Positions 15,975-25,499 of a DNA stretch of 64,000 bases are shown here, one piece after another. Source of the DNA: CAYYMH01 sp964472785 (GTDB taxonomy: Bacteria > Zhuqueibacterota > Zhuqueibacteria > Thermofontimicrobiales > Thermofontimicrobiaceae). Below the pieces are notes generated by a model. It did not search any database. It had not been told where the DNA came from and was given only the letters and a program-made list of their open reading frames with translations. How positions within the stretch are numbered: the stretch's first letter is position 1; each line of letters starts with the position of its first letter. Made by a program: the position numbers and the translations under genes. Location: NCBI GenBank assembly GCA_964472785.1, contig CAYYMH010000001.1, positions 62,001-126,000 of the forward strand, read 5' to 3'.

Positions 15975-17144
15975 TCAATTATTTTCAGGCTCAAATTTAG
16001 CTTCAATTTCCAAAGGATAAATCAAACTCTGTTGCGGTGAAACCACTAAATTTTTCACCCGAAACGGTAGTACAATGTTTTGACTTCCTGACTGACTTTC
16101 GGACTTACCTTTAAGTTCAATCAGTGTTGTCTTTTCAGGATGAAGCGTAATTGCTTTTTGATAGCTGACTTCCTGTAAATCCTTATCGGCAACGAGTGCA
16201 AATGTCAAATCAGACTTGTTATAAATTTGCAGAAACACTTTGTCCTTCCCTCGAATGACCAACCGGGGATTTTTTATCTCGATCGATTTTTCGAATAACG
16301 GCTTTAAATATTTTTCCTCGCCGATCAGCTTATCTTCAAAATAGACCGCGGTCCGGCGATTAAGCAGTGCATCCCTCACAGCTTCAGCAGTCTTATGTTC
16401 CGCAAAAACCAAAGTCATCGGTCGGTGGGCGCCCTGATGAATATCGTAGCCATAAATTATCGGCGCGTGAATGTCTGAATTACCAAACAGAGTCAATTTT
16501 TTCTCCAGCGCCCATTGAAATACCTCCGGGTAATAATCATAATAATTCACTATTTCGATGCCTTTGAAAAAACCTTTCTCATAAAGCTGCGTGTGTTCGT
16601 CGTACCATTTTGCCCCATCCGGTGCCTGTGCTTTCCAGCCGGGATGATTCCAGAAAACGAATGCGCCTTGTCTATTTGCTTCCTCAATCGCGTCGTACCA
16701 ATTCTCTTTGTTGATTGCCGCGGCATCTTTGATAAAGATAGCATTAAAATGTCCCGGCGGCATGGAGCGCGTAATCTCACAGCCTTTGATGAGAATGATT
16801 CCCAGCTCATCAGCTAACGGTTTTGCAATTTCATAGGGACGGTTATGATTTGTGATAATATCCTTTGTGTGCGTTAAATACTCCAAATGATCGGTAATGG
16901 AAATCGCGTCCAGACCTTCGCGCCAGGCTTCCTCAACGCGCGTGGTAGGCCAGACTTCACCATCGGAGAAAACCGTGTGCATGTGAAAATCGCATTTCAA
17001 CGTTTGATACCCGAGAATATCGGGGATGTCGATTTCGGTTCGAACTCGGGTTTGACCGTAAACTGGTAACTGAATGGTTAAAAAGGCAACAGCAATTAGA
17101 AGAATTAAGGTTAAAATCTTATGGGCGTTAAAATATTTTTTCAT
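15975..17144 (-). CDS. exported PHP-domain phosphoesterase (Sb-PDE type)
   Basis: The 389-residue protein has a Sec signal peptide (LILLIAVAFLTIQLPVYGQ) and a PHP domain with metal-binding motifs DFHMHTVFSDG, ITDHLEY and FWNHPGW, plus GNSDIHAP late in the domain. PHP enzymes use two or three metals to hydrolyse phosphoesters. The relatives most similar in layout are annotated as Sb-PDE family phosphodiesterases. The C-terminal 120 residues form a beta-rich region of unknown role. Export suggests it scavenges phosphate from extracellular phosphodiesters. It is flanked by an inverted repeat downstream and by the aminopeptidase gene upstream on the same strand. Confidence 0.82.
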   Translation of the reverse strand: MKKYFNAHKILTLILLIAVAFLTIQLPVYGQTRVRTEIDIPDILGYQTLKCDFHMHTVFSDGEVWPTTRVEEAWREGLDAISITDHLEYLTHTKDIITNHNRPYEIAKPLADELGIILIKGCEITRSMPPGHFNAIFIKDAAAINKENWYDAIEEANRQGAFVFWNHPGWKAQAPDGAKWYDEHTQLYEKGFFKGIEIVNYYDYYPEVFQWALEKKLTLFGNSDIHAPIIYGYDIHQGAHRPMTLVFAEHKTAEAVRDALLNRRTAVYFEDKLIGEEKYLKPLFEKSIEIKNPRLVIRGKDKVFLQIYNKSDLTFALVADKDLQEVSYQKAITLHPEKTTLIELKGKSESQSGSQNIVLPFRVKNLVVSPQQSLIYPLEIEAKFEPENN

Positions 17145-17208
17145 CTTTTTTCTCCCTTGGTGTGTTAATTATATTCACAGAATAAATTGTCTATGGTAAA
17201 AATTTACT

Positions 17209-18219
17209 TTATTCAAAAGAGCTGGCTGCCTTGATCAATTCCCTCTCAACCCCCGGCTCACTCGCTGAATGCCCGGCTTGTTCAACAATGACCAGATGTG
17301 AATTATCCAGTTTCTCGTGCAATTCATAAGCTGTAATGGGCGGACAAATCACATCGTATCGTCCGTTTACCAGGATTGTTTTGATATGATTTATTTTATC
17401 CGCATTGTTCATCAGTTGACCGTCTTCCAGAAAGCATCCGTTTGCCATGTAATGATTCTCAATAATGGAAAATGCCAGATAAGGCCATTGATCCAAAACG
17501 GCATTTAACCTCTGATCGGGCATGTTGAGAAAAGCGATTTTGCCTTCGTACTTTACCCAGGCACGGGCATATTTTTTAAGGATTGCTTCGTCCTCACTTT
17601 TCATCTTTTCAGATAATTGCTGGTGGTAATTCATCTCTTCCGGCTCATCCATATAGCTTCGCAGCTCGTAAAACGCCGCCGGAAAATATTTTGCCACGCC
17701 GCCGTGATAAAAATGGTCAATCTCGCTTTTTCGGGCAGTGAACACGCCGCGCAGAATCATGCCCTCGACATTTTCGGGATAGGTTTCGGCGTATGCCAGT
17801 GCCAATGTGGAGCCCCAGGAACCTCCGAATAAGATGACCTTATCCAGCTTGAAATGCGTTCTGATTTTTTCGATATCCTCGACTAAATTTTGTGTCGTGT
17901 TTTCCTTTAATTCAGCATAGGGTTTACTCTGTCCTGATCCGCGCTGGTCGTGCAATACAATATGAAATTTTTCAGGATTAAAATAACGGAAATAGCCGGG
18001 ATGACAACCAGCACCCGGACCGCCGTGCAGCACCATCACTGGTCTGCCTTCAGGATTACCGCCAAGCTGATAGTAAATATCATGAAGTTCGGACACCTGA
18101 ATATAGCCTGTATCGTATGGCTGGATTTCGGGCCAGAGTTTGGTTTGGTTATTTTCGCTCGAACAAGCAGAAACCAGAAATATCGCGATTAGAATATTTG
18201 CTGATATTTTCTTTAGCAT
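17209..18219 (-). CDS. lipoprotein prolyl aminopeptidase (alpha/beta hydrolase)
   Basis: This 336-residue alpha/beta hydrolase matches proline iminopeptidases (S33). It has the oxyanion motif LHGGPGAG, HDQRGSGQS, the nucleophile Ser134 in GGSWGS, and the late Asp and His (GRYDVICP, AGHSA). The N-terminus holds a lipobox, FLVSAC with Cys19, so the enzyme is predicted to be anchored in a membrane facing the periplasm, whereas most family members are cytoplasmic. It would remove N-terminal proline from imported peptides. It is followed by the PHP phosphoesterase after 64 bases. Confidence 0.9.
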   Translation of the reverse strand: MLKKISANILIAIFLVSACSSENNQTKLWPEIQPYDTGYIQVSELHDIYYQLGGNPEGRPVMVLHGGPGAGCHPGYFRYFNPEKFHIVLHDQRGSGQSKPYAELKENTTQNLVEDIEKIRTHFKLDKVILFGGSWGSTLALAYAETYPENVEGMILRGVFTARKSEIDHFYHGGVAKYFPAAFYELRSYMDEPEEMNYHQQLSEKMKSEDEAILKKYARAWVKYEGKIAFLNMPDQRLNAVLDQWPYLAFSIIENHYMANGCFLEDGQLMNNADKINHIKTILVNGRYDVICPPITAYELHEKLDNSHLVIVEQAGHSASEPGVERELIKAASSFE

Positions 18220-18256
18220 TTTATGTCCTTTTTTTCTTGATTAAATATTTTATTTT

Positions 18257-18286
18257 CGCCACACAAGACTCGAAGACACAAAGAAA
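18257..18286. repeat. half-copy of the dispersed repeat
   Basis: CGCCACACAAGACTCGAAGA and the following CACAAAGAAA match the left arm of the family seen at 15887-15913. A possible decayed right arm with AAGTCTTCGGGGCGAA lies at about 18375-18390. It sits in the 200-base gap between the aminopeptidase and radical SAM genes. Confidence 0.45.
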
Positions 18287-18420
18287 AAAAGAAATAATAG
18301 AAAGCTAACTAATTGACTCAGCTTCATGTAAAAAATTTGTTCCGAATATTTCAATTCATTGTCGTAAGAACTTTAAGTCTTCGGGGCGAATAGCTATTTA
18401 AATCAAATGCATTAAAAAAA

Positions 18421-19320
18421 TTAAATAACTCTAAAATCAAACGTCTTCTTGCCCACTAAAATGGATTGCCAGTTCCAGTCGTAAGCTTTTGAAACTTCCG
18501 CATGAGCGGCAAAGCCGCATTTTTCGCAGGACACGTCGGCGCGGTTTTTCAAATAGCAGCCAATATGCACCGATCCGTCGGGCTCGGCACTGGCAATGAG
18601 CCAGTCGTGGCATGTCCAGTCATTTTTCTTTAAATTTTGCAGCGTATCATTCGCATCTAAAATTGGCAGCCCTTGCTGTTTGAGCTGAATCAACTCATCC
18701 AAAACCCGAATACGTTGATCTTTTGTCAGAGCCAAATCTTCCGTGTTCGGAAAAGGATAGTAAAATTGAATGGTGATGCCTTTAACCTTATCACTCAAAA
18801 ATCTGACTAACTGATGAATTTCAGTAACATTGAGTTTATTAATGGTGATGTTCGCTAGGATCTTCGGATGTGCTGATTGCTCAATATTTCGAATAATTTT
18901 ATCAAAACACGGCCCGCGATTTTTTTCGTGAGTCTCCTTCAAACCATCGAAGCTGACCCATAAAATATCGGCTGACGAACTCAGTGGCAACGTGCCGTTT
19001 GTCGTAATTCCCACGCTAAAGAATTTCTGTTTCGCTTGTTTTACCAAATCTTCCAATTGACAATCCTGATCACGCCAGACAAACGGTTCACCACCTTCAA
19101 AAATGATCAAACGGATTCCCTGCTCATACAAATAATCCATCACTTCCAGTGCTTTTTGAAACTGAATATCTCGACTTTCCATTTTCCAAAACGGGCAACT
19201 ACGGCATTTCAAAGTGCAGCGATACGTTACTTTAAAACTGGCTAACAACGGCTTTTTTTTGCCAAACAGCCGGGCGGAAATATTGTGTTTCAAAAAATAA
19301 AGGTAATGGGATTTCAACAT
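18421..19320 (-). CDS. radical SAM protein
   Basis: The 299-residue protein has the radical SAM cluster motif CTLKCRSC (Cys35, Cys39, Cys42), a GGEP motif (FEGGEPF) and a C-terminal cysteine set (C-HDW, GC-YLK, C-EKC) for an auxiliary cluster. Its short length and overall layout resemble membrane-lipid or hopanoid-associated (HpnH-like) radical SAM proteins, but the match is not specific. I therefore leave the reaction open. It stands alone, with gaps of about 200 bases on both sides. A small inverted repeat (TTTAGAC...GTCTAAA, 19466-19487) lies upstream of its start. Confidence 0.82.
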   Translation of the reverse strand: MLKSHYLYFLKHNISARLFGKKKPLLASFKVTYRCTLKCRSCPFWKMESRDIQFQKALEVMDYLYEQGIRLIIFEGGEPFVWRDQDCQLEDLVKQAKQKFFSVGITTNGTLPLSSSADILWVSFDGLKETHEKNRGPCFDKIIRNIEQSAHPKILANITINKLNVTEIHQLVRFLSDKVKGITIQFYYPFPNTEDLALTKDQRIRVLDELIQLKQQGLPILDANDTLQNLKKNDWTCHDWLIASAEPDGSVHIGCYLKNRADVSCEKCGFAAHAEVSKAYDWNWQSILVGKKTFDFRVI

Positions 19321-19524
19321 AAACGGCTTATTACCAACCTCGAATTCAGTAAGATACTATTCGTGCAAAACTAACCAAAATCATTTCATGTAAGTGTCAA
19401 CAATATAACAAATAATTTTTAAAAAAGGAAGTAAAAATAAATAGAGATACGGATTTTTTTATCGGTTTAGACATATCACGGTCTAAAGTCAGTTTTATCT
19501 AAAATAACGCTATCGCTGGTATAG

Positions 19525-20988
19525 TCAGAACACTTCATTCATTATCTCCCAAGATTTTTGCTGGATAATATCCCAAGCCAACTCAATATCCTGCCACGTG
19601 GTCTTGATATTTCCGATCGCCAGTCTGATTCCGTATTTCTCGTTGAGCTTGGTATGTGATAAAAACACCTCACCGGTCGCGTTTATTGCGTCAAGCAGTG
19701 ATTCATTTAAGTGGTTGAGTTCTTCTTCGCTCATGTCATTCCGAATAAATCGAAACACCAAAGTGCTAAACGGCACCGGCGCCAACAATTCAAAATCGGG
19801 ATGCTTTTCAATCAACCGCTGAAGCTGCTGTGCAAAACCGATATGTTCGCGAATGATTTTTTGAATCTTTTTCGTGCCTGATGAGCGTATAATCATCCAC
19901 AATTTCAGCGCACGGAATCTTCGTCCCAGCGCCACGCCGTAATCCATATAATTTTTTACCTGATCTCCCTCGGCGGTGCGTAAATACTCGGGAACCAAAC
20001 TGAAGGCTTGTTTCAAAACGTCCGGTCTTTTGCAGAATAACACACTACAGTCGATGGGTGTGAACAGCCATTTATGCGGATTCACAATAATGGAATCAGC
20101 TAATTCCCAGCCGGCAAATGTGTCCCGATATTCCGGCAAGACTGCAGCTGCACCTCCGTAAGCGCCATCCACATGAAACCAGAGATTGTATTGTTTACAA
20201 ATTTGACCGATTTTTTTGACCGGATCAATGCTCGTGGTTGACGTGGTACCGACTGTCGCCACAACGCAGATGGGGCGGTAACCACTTTGAATGTCATTTA
20301 TTATCTGCCGTTCGAGAACATTTGCTTGCATTTCAAAGCGCTCATTGGTCGTTATTTTACGTACATTCTGCTGCCCAATTCCCAGAATAATGGCGCCTTT
20401 TTCAATAGACGAATGCGCCTGATCTGAGGTATAAATGGTGAGCTTTGGCAAATCGTCCCTGCCCGCCATTCCTTTTTCCCGAACATTCAAGCCGGCAGCT
20501 TCCCGTGCGGCAGCCATGGCACACATACTGCCGACTGAGGCTGTATCGTTTATCACAGCATCGAATTCTTCGGGTAATCCGAGCATCTGCCGCAGCCAAT
20601 CCAATACCACTTCCTCCAACTCGGTGGCTGATGGCGAGGTTTTCCAGAGCATGGCGTTCACATTTAGAGCGGCTGAAAGCAACTCACCGATAATTCCGGG
20701 CAGTGATCCGGTAATTGAGAAATAGGCAAAAAAGCGCGGATGATTCCAGTGGGTAATGCCGGGGACAATGACCGTTTCAAAATCCTGCAGAATCTGCGCT
20801 AAACTTTCAGAATCTTTCGGCGGAGCGCCGGGCAATTTGTTCTTAATCTCATTGGGAGCAGCCTTTGAAAGCACGGGCATTTCCCTGAGCTGTTCTATGT
20901 AATCAGCGATCCAGTTAATTGATTGAGCAGCATATTGTTGAAATTCATTGATGGAAATATCTTGATTAAAATTCGTTTGATCAGACAT
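19525..20988 (-). CDS. group II PLP amino acid decarboxylase
   Basis: This 487-residue enzyme belongs to the aromatic-L-amino-acid/glutamate decarboxylase family. The PLP lysine is Lys306 in NPHKWLFTPIDCS, the aspartate lies in HVDGAYGG, and the N-terminal substrate-binding region reads THWNHPRFFAYF. The pattern fits aromatic amino acid decarboxylases better than glutamate decarboxylases, but the substrate (tyrosine, tryptophan, phenylalanine) is not fixed by sequence. GAGGAG precedes the ATG. It is transcribed divergently from the LeuC-LeuD fusion gene across a 252-base gap, which must hold both promoters. Confidence 0.9.
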   Translation of the reverse strand: MSDQTNFNQDISINEFQQYAAQSINWIADYIEQLREMPVLSKAAPNEIKNKLPGAPPKDSESLAQILQDFETVIVPGITHWNHPRFFAYFSITGSLPGIIGELLSAALNVNAMLWKTSPSATELEEVVLDWLRQMLGLPEEFDAVINDTASVGSMCAMAAAREAAGLNVREKGMAGRDDLPKLTIYTSDQAHSSIEKGAIILGIGQQNVRKITTNERFEMQANVLERQIINDIQSGYRPICVVATVGTTSTTSIDPVKKIGQICKQYNLWFHVDGAYGGAAAVLPEYRDTFAGWELADSIIVNPHKWLFTPIDCSVLFCKRPDVLKQAFSLVPEYLRTAEGDQVKNYMDYGVALGRRFRALKLWMIIRSSGTKKIQKIIREHIGFAQQLQRLIEKHPDFELLAPVPFSTLVFRFIRNDMSEEELNHLNESLLDAINATGEVFLSHTKLNEKYGIRLAIGNIKTTWQDIELAWDIIQQKSWEIMNEVF

Positions 20989-21240
20989 GTTCGACTCCTC
21001 TTTATGAACAGCGGTTGTTCAAAGATAATTTAAATATTTTTAAAAATCAAGCCTCAATCGGTTTTGTAATAGATTTCAGTAATATAACTATTAAAACAGC
21101 TGAATGGAGACGTTTATCCATTTCAAATTAGTCTTCCCAAAATTCAATTTTTACCATTGCTTTAATCACAATTTTTTTTTATATTTGTAGTCAAGTATAG
21201 TTTATGAAAATGATTTACTTGTTATTTCCGGAGGAAGTAA

Positions 21241-23049
21241 ATGGGACAGACCATCATTGAAAAAATTATTTCAGCGCATAGCGATAGACGAGTCAAACCA
21301 AGTGACATTATTGACGTCAAAATTGATGCCCGCGTGGCACGGGATTTTGGTGGCGCTAATGTTGTTAAGAATATCCAGGACAATCAATTAAAAATCGATG
21401 AACCGAAAAAAACGTTCTTCACTTTTGATTGCAATCCCGGCGGTTCGGATCAGAAATACGCGACCAATCAACATGTCTGCCGCTTATTTGCCCGCGAACA
21501 CGGCATCGAAGTCTATGATATTAATGCTGGAATTGGGACGCACATCGCGATTGAAGACGGATTGGTTGGACCCGGTGATACCTTTATTTCCACGGATTCA
21601 CACGCGAATATTATGGGTGCCATCGGCGCATTTGGACAAGGAATGGGCGATCAGGACATTGCGGCAGCCTGGGCAAACGGAAAAATCTGGTTCAAGGTGC
21701 CGCCAACCATGAAATTAATATTAAAGGGGAAACCGACACCAGAGGCTTCGGCAAAGGACATCGCGCTGGCGATTTTGAAAGTGACTTGTGCCAATGGACT
21801 GCTCGGATATGCAACTGAAGTTTATGGTGATATTGTTGAAAAATTGAGCCTGTCCGACCGGATTACCATCTCCTCCATGAATACGGAAATGGGTGGTATT
21901 ATCTTACTTTTTCCACCGAATCAGGAAGTGGTTGACTATTGCAGTCATGCTGCCAAACGAAAGGTCAATCCGGTTTATGCTGATCCGGATGCGCATTATG
22001 AAAATGAAATCATGGTGGACATCGACGGATTGGAACCGCAAATTTCCCGTCCGGGACATCCGGAGGACGTGGTAGCTGCCTGCGACCTTTCCGATGTGAA
22101 AATCGATTCCGCCTTCATTGGCTCCTGCACAAATGGGCGATACGAAGATATGGTCGCGGCAGCCCGTGTGCTCAACGGCAGGAAAGTAGCGCCCGGTGTT
22201 GTTTTAAAAATTGTGCCGGCGACAAATTCAGTATGGCAGCGCTGTCTGGATGAGGGTATTATTGAAATATTTAAAAAAGCGGGTGCGCTGGTCGGAAATG
22301 CCGGGTGTGCCGGTTGTGCCAACGGACAAATTGGACAAAATGGTCCGGGGGAAATTACCATCAGTACCGGAAATAGAAATTTCACTGGCAAGCAGGGAAA
22401 GGGGCAGGTCTATCTGGCTTCTCCGGCGACAGTTGCAGCATCGGCAGTATCCGGAATTATCACTACCGCAAACCGTATTCTCCGCGATCCGGTTCTTTTT
22501 CGCAAGGGCGTCATCAAACGAAAAGAACGAGCAAAAATCAGGCAAGCGGTTTCAACTGAATCAAAGCCGACCGAAGTCAAAGGCAGCGTCTGGGTGATAC
22601 GGCAGGATAATATCGACACCGACATGATTTTTCACAATAAGTATTTAGCCATTACTGATATTAATCAGATGGGACAATACACTTTTGATAATTTGAAGGG
22701 CTGGGAAGATTTTTCTCAAAAAGCAAAACCCGGTGATATCGTCATTACCGGAAAAAATTTTGGAGCCGGCAGCTCGCGTCAGCAGGCAGTGGATTGTTTC
22801 AAAAGTCTGGGTATCTCACTGATTATTGCGGAGTCCTTTGGCGCGATTTATGAACGGAATGCCATCAACGCGGGAATGCCGATCATGCGAGCTGAACTCG
22901 CTAAAACCGATATTAAAGACGGCGAAGAAATCAAAGTCAATTTCGAGACCGGTGAAATTTATCGAATTGATAAAAACGAAACCGAGCAGAGAGAGCCTTT
23001 TTCCAATGTGCAGTTGGAAATTTATCAAAAAGGTGGATTGTTGAAATAA
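21241..23049 (+). CDS. fused LeuC-LeuD-type hydro-lyase (aconitase superfamily)
   Basis: The 602-residue protein joins a large-subunit part (about 1-415) and a small-subunit part (about 445-602) of the isopropylmalate dehydratase/homoaconitase type. The [4Fe-4S] ligands are Cys in GSCTNGR and the CAGC pair in GNAGCAGCANG. The small part has the swivelling-domain motif NFGAGSSRQQAV. IPM isomerases are usually split into LeuC and LeuD, and this window carries such a split pair at 25500-27928, so the fused form is probably a paralogue for another 2-substituted malate (homoaconitate, citramalate, dimethylmalate) or an unusual aconitase. The ribosome site GGAGGA is strong. Confidence 0.85.
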   Translation: MGQTIIEKIISAHSDRRVKPSDIIDVKIDARVARDFGGANVVKNIQDNQLKIDEPKKTFFTFDCNPGGSDQKYATNQHVCRLFAREHGIEVYDINAGIGTHIAIEDGLVGPGDTFISTDSHANIMGAIGAFGQGMGDQDIAAAWANGKIWFKVPPTMKLILKGKPTPEASAKDIALAILKVTCANGLLGYATEVYGDIVEKLSLSDRITISSMNTEMGGIILLFPPNQEVVDYCSHAAKRKVNPVYADPDAHYENEIMVDIDGLEPQISRPGHPEDVVAACDLSDVKIDSAFIGSCTNGRYEDMVAAARVLNGRKVAPGVVLKIVPATNSVWQRCLDEGIIEIFKKAGALVGNAGCAGCANGQIGQNGPGEITISTGNRNFTGKQGKGQVYLASPATVAASAVSGIITTANRILRDPVLFRKGVIKRKERAKIRQAVSTESKPTEVKGSVWVIRQDNIDTDMIFHNKYLAITDINQMGQYTFDNLKGWEDFSQKAKPGDIVITGKNFGAGSSRQQAVDCFKSLGISLIIAESFGAIYERNAINAGMPIMRAELAKTDIKDGEEIKVNFETGEIYRIDKNETEQREPFSNVQLEIYQKGGLLK

Positions 23050-23074
23050 AATCTAATATTGACTGGAGGTTTGA

Positions 23075-24637
23075 ATGTTTTTTAATAAATTAGTGGCAGC
23101 ATTTTTTTTGTTAGCTTTATTATTATCTGACAATACCAGTGCCTGTACCACCATCATGGTCGGCAAAAAAGCCAGCAAAGACGGATCTGTGATAGTTGCC
23201 TATGCTTCCGACAGCAGGACATCACGTACTTGGTTTACGATTGTCCCGCATCAAAAATACAAATCAGGGACACTCTGTCCGGTTTATAAAAACACAAAAC
23301 TGACCAAAAGCCCGACTGATTTGTCAGCGGCAGAATTCGTGGGAAATATCCCCCAGGTTTCCGAAACATATAAATACATCAACACATCCTATCCATTAAT
23401 GAACGAAAACCAGTTGATGATTGGGGAGTCAACATTTGGCGGAAGAGATACACTGCGAAACAAGGACGCGATGTTTACCATCGAGGAGCTGTGCCGGATC
23501 GTTCAGGAACGGGCAAAAACGGCGCGTGAAGCGATTCAAATCATCGACGAACTCACCAAGGAATATGGCTACAGCGATACCGGAGAACATTTAGCGATTG
23601 GAGACAAAAACGAAATCTGGCATCTGGAAATTTTGGGCTGCGGACATGACCAAATCGGCGCGGTTTGGGCAGCACAACGAGTGCCGGATGACCATGTGTG
23701 CGTGGACGGGAATGGCAGCCGGATTCGGCAGATTGATTTGGATAAACCGGATTATTTTATGGCTTCGGACAATGTATTCCAGTTGGCGATTGACTATGGC
23801 TGGTGGAAGCCGGATTCCGGACAGCCCTTTGAATTTTGTTATGCCTACGCACCAAAAAATCGAACCAGCTTTGCCACGCGCCGCCGTGAATGGCGGGTTT
23901 TTGACCTGTTGGCGCCTTCGTTAAATTTGAATTCCAATTCTGAAAATTATCCATTTTCAGTCAAACCGGATTCGTTGGTTTCCGTTCAAAAAATCATGGA
24001 AATAATGCGCGATACCTATGAGGGAACTCCCTTTGATATTACCAAAAATATTATTGTGAAAAATAAAGACGGACTGGCAGTAAAAAGTCCTTACGCTAAT
24101 CCGTTCATGCATTATGACATGACGCCCTTGTTCAATATCAATGGCGGCTGGAATGAAAAAGGTGAACGCACCATCGCGCGCTATTATTGCAATTTTGTGT
24201 TTGTGGCACAAGCGCGGGACTGGTTGCCTGATCCAATTGGCGGATTGGTTTGGTTCGGTTACGATAATCCGGCGATGACAGCCTACGCGCCCATTTATAT
24301 CGGGGTGGAAGACGTGCCCGATTCCTACAAAATTAACGGCAGAAACGGTTTCAACCGCGATTGCGCGTGGTGGGCATTCAATCGTGTCGCTGATCTGGCG
24401 GCTCAAAAATGGGGTAAAATGCGGATTGATGTTGATTCCGCCAGAACCGTTGCTGAAAAAATAGCTTTTTCCAAACAGTCTGAAATTGAAAACAAAGCAT
24501 CAGCGCTCTTCAGTAAAAATCCCCTCAAGGCGAGCGAATTTTTGACAGAATACAGCAACGGATTTATGACAAAGATTACTGAAGACTGGTGGAAACTGGG
24601 CGACTTTTTGTGGAGTAAATATACCGGGAAGTTTTAA
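23075..24637 (+). CDS. exported C69 family dipeptidase
   Basis: This 520-residue enzyme is of the PepD/C69 type, an N-terminal nucleophile hydrolase. The signal peptide (FFLLALLLSDNTSA) is followed directly by Cys24 in SACTTIMVG. Cys24 becomes the new N-terminal residue and nucleophile after cleavage. Later family features include GEHLAIGDKNEIWHLE and GLVWFGYDNPA. It probably hydrolyses dipeptides in the periplasm. GGAGG precedes the ATG. It lies 25 bases after the LeuC-LeuD fusion gene and 19 bases before the toxin-antitoxin-like pair. Confidence 0.92.
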   Translation: MFFNKLVAAFFLLALLLSDNTSACTTIMVGKKASKDGSVIVAYASDSRTSRTWFTIVPHQKYKSGTLCPVYKNTKLTKSPTDLSAAEFVGNIPQVSETYKYINTSYPLMNENQLMIGESTFGGRDTLRNKDAMFTIEELCRIVQERAKTAREAIQIIDELTKEYGYSDTGEHLAIGDKNEIWHLEILGCGHDQIGAVWAAQRVPDDHVCVDGNGSRIRQIDLDKPDYFMASDNVFQLAIDYGWWKPDSGQPFEFCYAYAPKNRTSFATRRREWRVFDLLAPSLNLNSNSENYPFSVKPDSLVSVQKIMEIMRDTYEGTPFDITKNIIVKNKDGLAVKSPYANPFMHYDMTPLFNINGGWNEKGERTIARYYCNFVFVAQARDWLPDPIGGLVWFGYDNPAMTAYAPIYIGVEDVPDSYKINGRNGFNRDCAWWAFNRVADLAAQKWGKMRIDVDSARTVAEKIAFSKQSEIENKASALFSKNPLKASEFLTEYSNGFMTKITEDWWKLGDFLWSKYTGKF

Positions 24638-24656
24638 AATTAAGATAAATTCAAAA

Positions 24657-24914
24657 ATGGACTTCTTTTTATCAAAAGATACAAGTCTTCAAGCGGCAAA
24701 GGTGCAATTTAATACGCTGAAGAAATTGACACTCTCCCAAAAACTGGCGATGACTTTGGAGCTCTGTGAGAATTTGAGAGAGATTAAATTTACCGGAATA
24801 AAACTTCAAAATCCTTTGTTAAGTGAAAATTTGGTGGCTAATGAATATTTAAAGCTAATATTAAATCAATCTGTTTATTATAAATTTTTCCAAAAAAACA
24901 AAAGTAGTACATGA
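24657..24914 (+). CDS. small partner of a nucleotidyltransferase
   Basis: The 85-residue protein has the composition of the small helical proteins often encoded immediately upstream of DUF6036/AbiEii-like nucleotidyltransferases (KLTLSQKLAMTLELCENLREI...LSENLVANEYLKLIL). It has no known catalytic motif. Its stop overlaps the start of the next gene by 4 bases (ATGA), indicating translational coupling. By analogy with such pairs it is a candidate antitoxin or partner, but no toxicity can be inferred directly. Confidence 0.6.
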   Translation: MDFFLSKDTSLQAAKVQFNTLKKLTLSQKLAMTLELCENLREIKFTGIKLQNPLLSENLVANEYLKLILNQSVYYKFFQKNKSST

Positions 24915-25480
24915 CTCTGCAAAAAGATTTTCTATCTTTTATTACAAAGAAGTTAACTGAATTCAAAATTCAGTACATGGTTTGTGGTTCATTAGCAAGT
25001 TCATTATATGGTGAACCCAGAGCAACGTACGATATTGACATTATCATTAATTGCAGTTTATTGCAATTGAAAAAATTTATTCAATCATTCCCGGAAGAAC
25101 ATTATTATGCTGACCTTGAAATGGCAACAGCGGCTTATGAAAATCAATCCATGTTTAATATAATCGATCTTCGAAGTAGTTGGAAGGGTGATTTCATTAT
25201 TTTAAAATCAGATGATTTTTCCCAGACAGAATTTTCACGCAGAAACCATCACAAACTTTTGGGTATAGAAATTTCAGTAAGTTCTCCGGAAGATACAATT
25301 TTGAGCAAGTTAGTTTGGTCTAAAATGGGAGAATCTGAACGACAATTTCGTGATGCTCTCGGAGTTTTTATTATTCAAAAAGAAAATTTAGATATTCAAT
25401 ATTTAAATTTATGGGCAAAAAGGTTAAATGTTGAAAAACTGTTGGAAAAAGTGATCAAACAATCAAAAAAATTAGATTAG
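24911..25480 (+). CDS. nucleotidyltransferase-fold protein (AbiEii/DUF6036 type)
   Basis: The 189-residue protein begins with a minimal nucleotidyltransferase signature, VCGSLASSLYGEPRATYDID, with the GS pair and the DxD metal site. It continues as the AbiEii/DUF6036-type fold, with late motifs SPEDTILSKLVW and RDALGVF. Such proteins are toxins of type IV-like systems or cognate transferases in toxin-antitoxin modules. It is coupled to the preceding 85-residue gene. The pair is wedged between metabolic genes, with lower GC than its neighbours, which suggests acquisition. Confidence 0.75.
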   Translation: MTLQKDFLSFITKKLTEFKIQYMVCGSLASSLYGEPRATYDIDIIINCSLLQLKKFIQSFPEEHYYADLEMATAAYENQSMFNIIDLRSSWKGDFIILKSDDFSQTEFSRRNHHKLLGIEISVSSPEDTILSKLVWSKMGESERQFRDALGVFIIQKENLDIQYLNLWAKRLNVEKLLEKVIKQSKKLD

Positions 25481-25499
25481 TGAAGTAAGAAGGCAAACT

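Noticed and set aside
19466..19487. TTTAGAC...GTCTAAA as a terminator of the decarboxylase gene
   Set aside because: On the minus strand the stem is followed by an A-run with no T-run, so it does not fit an intrinsic terminator.
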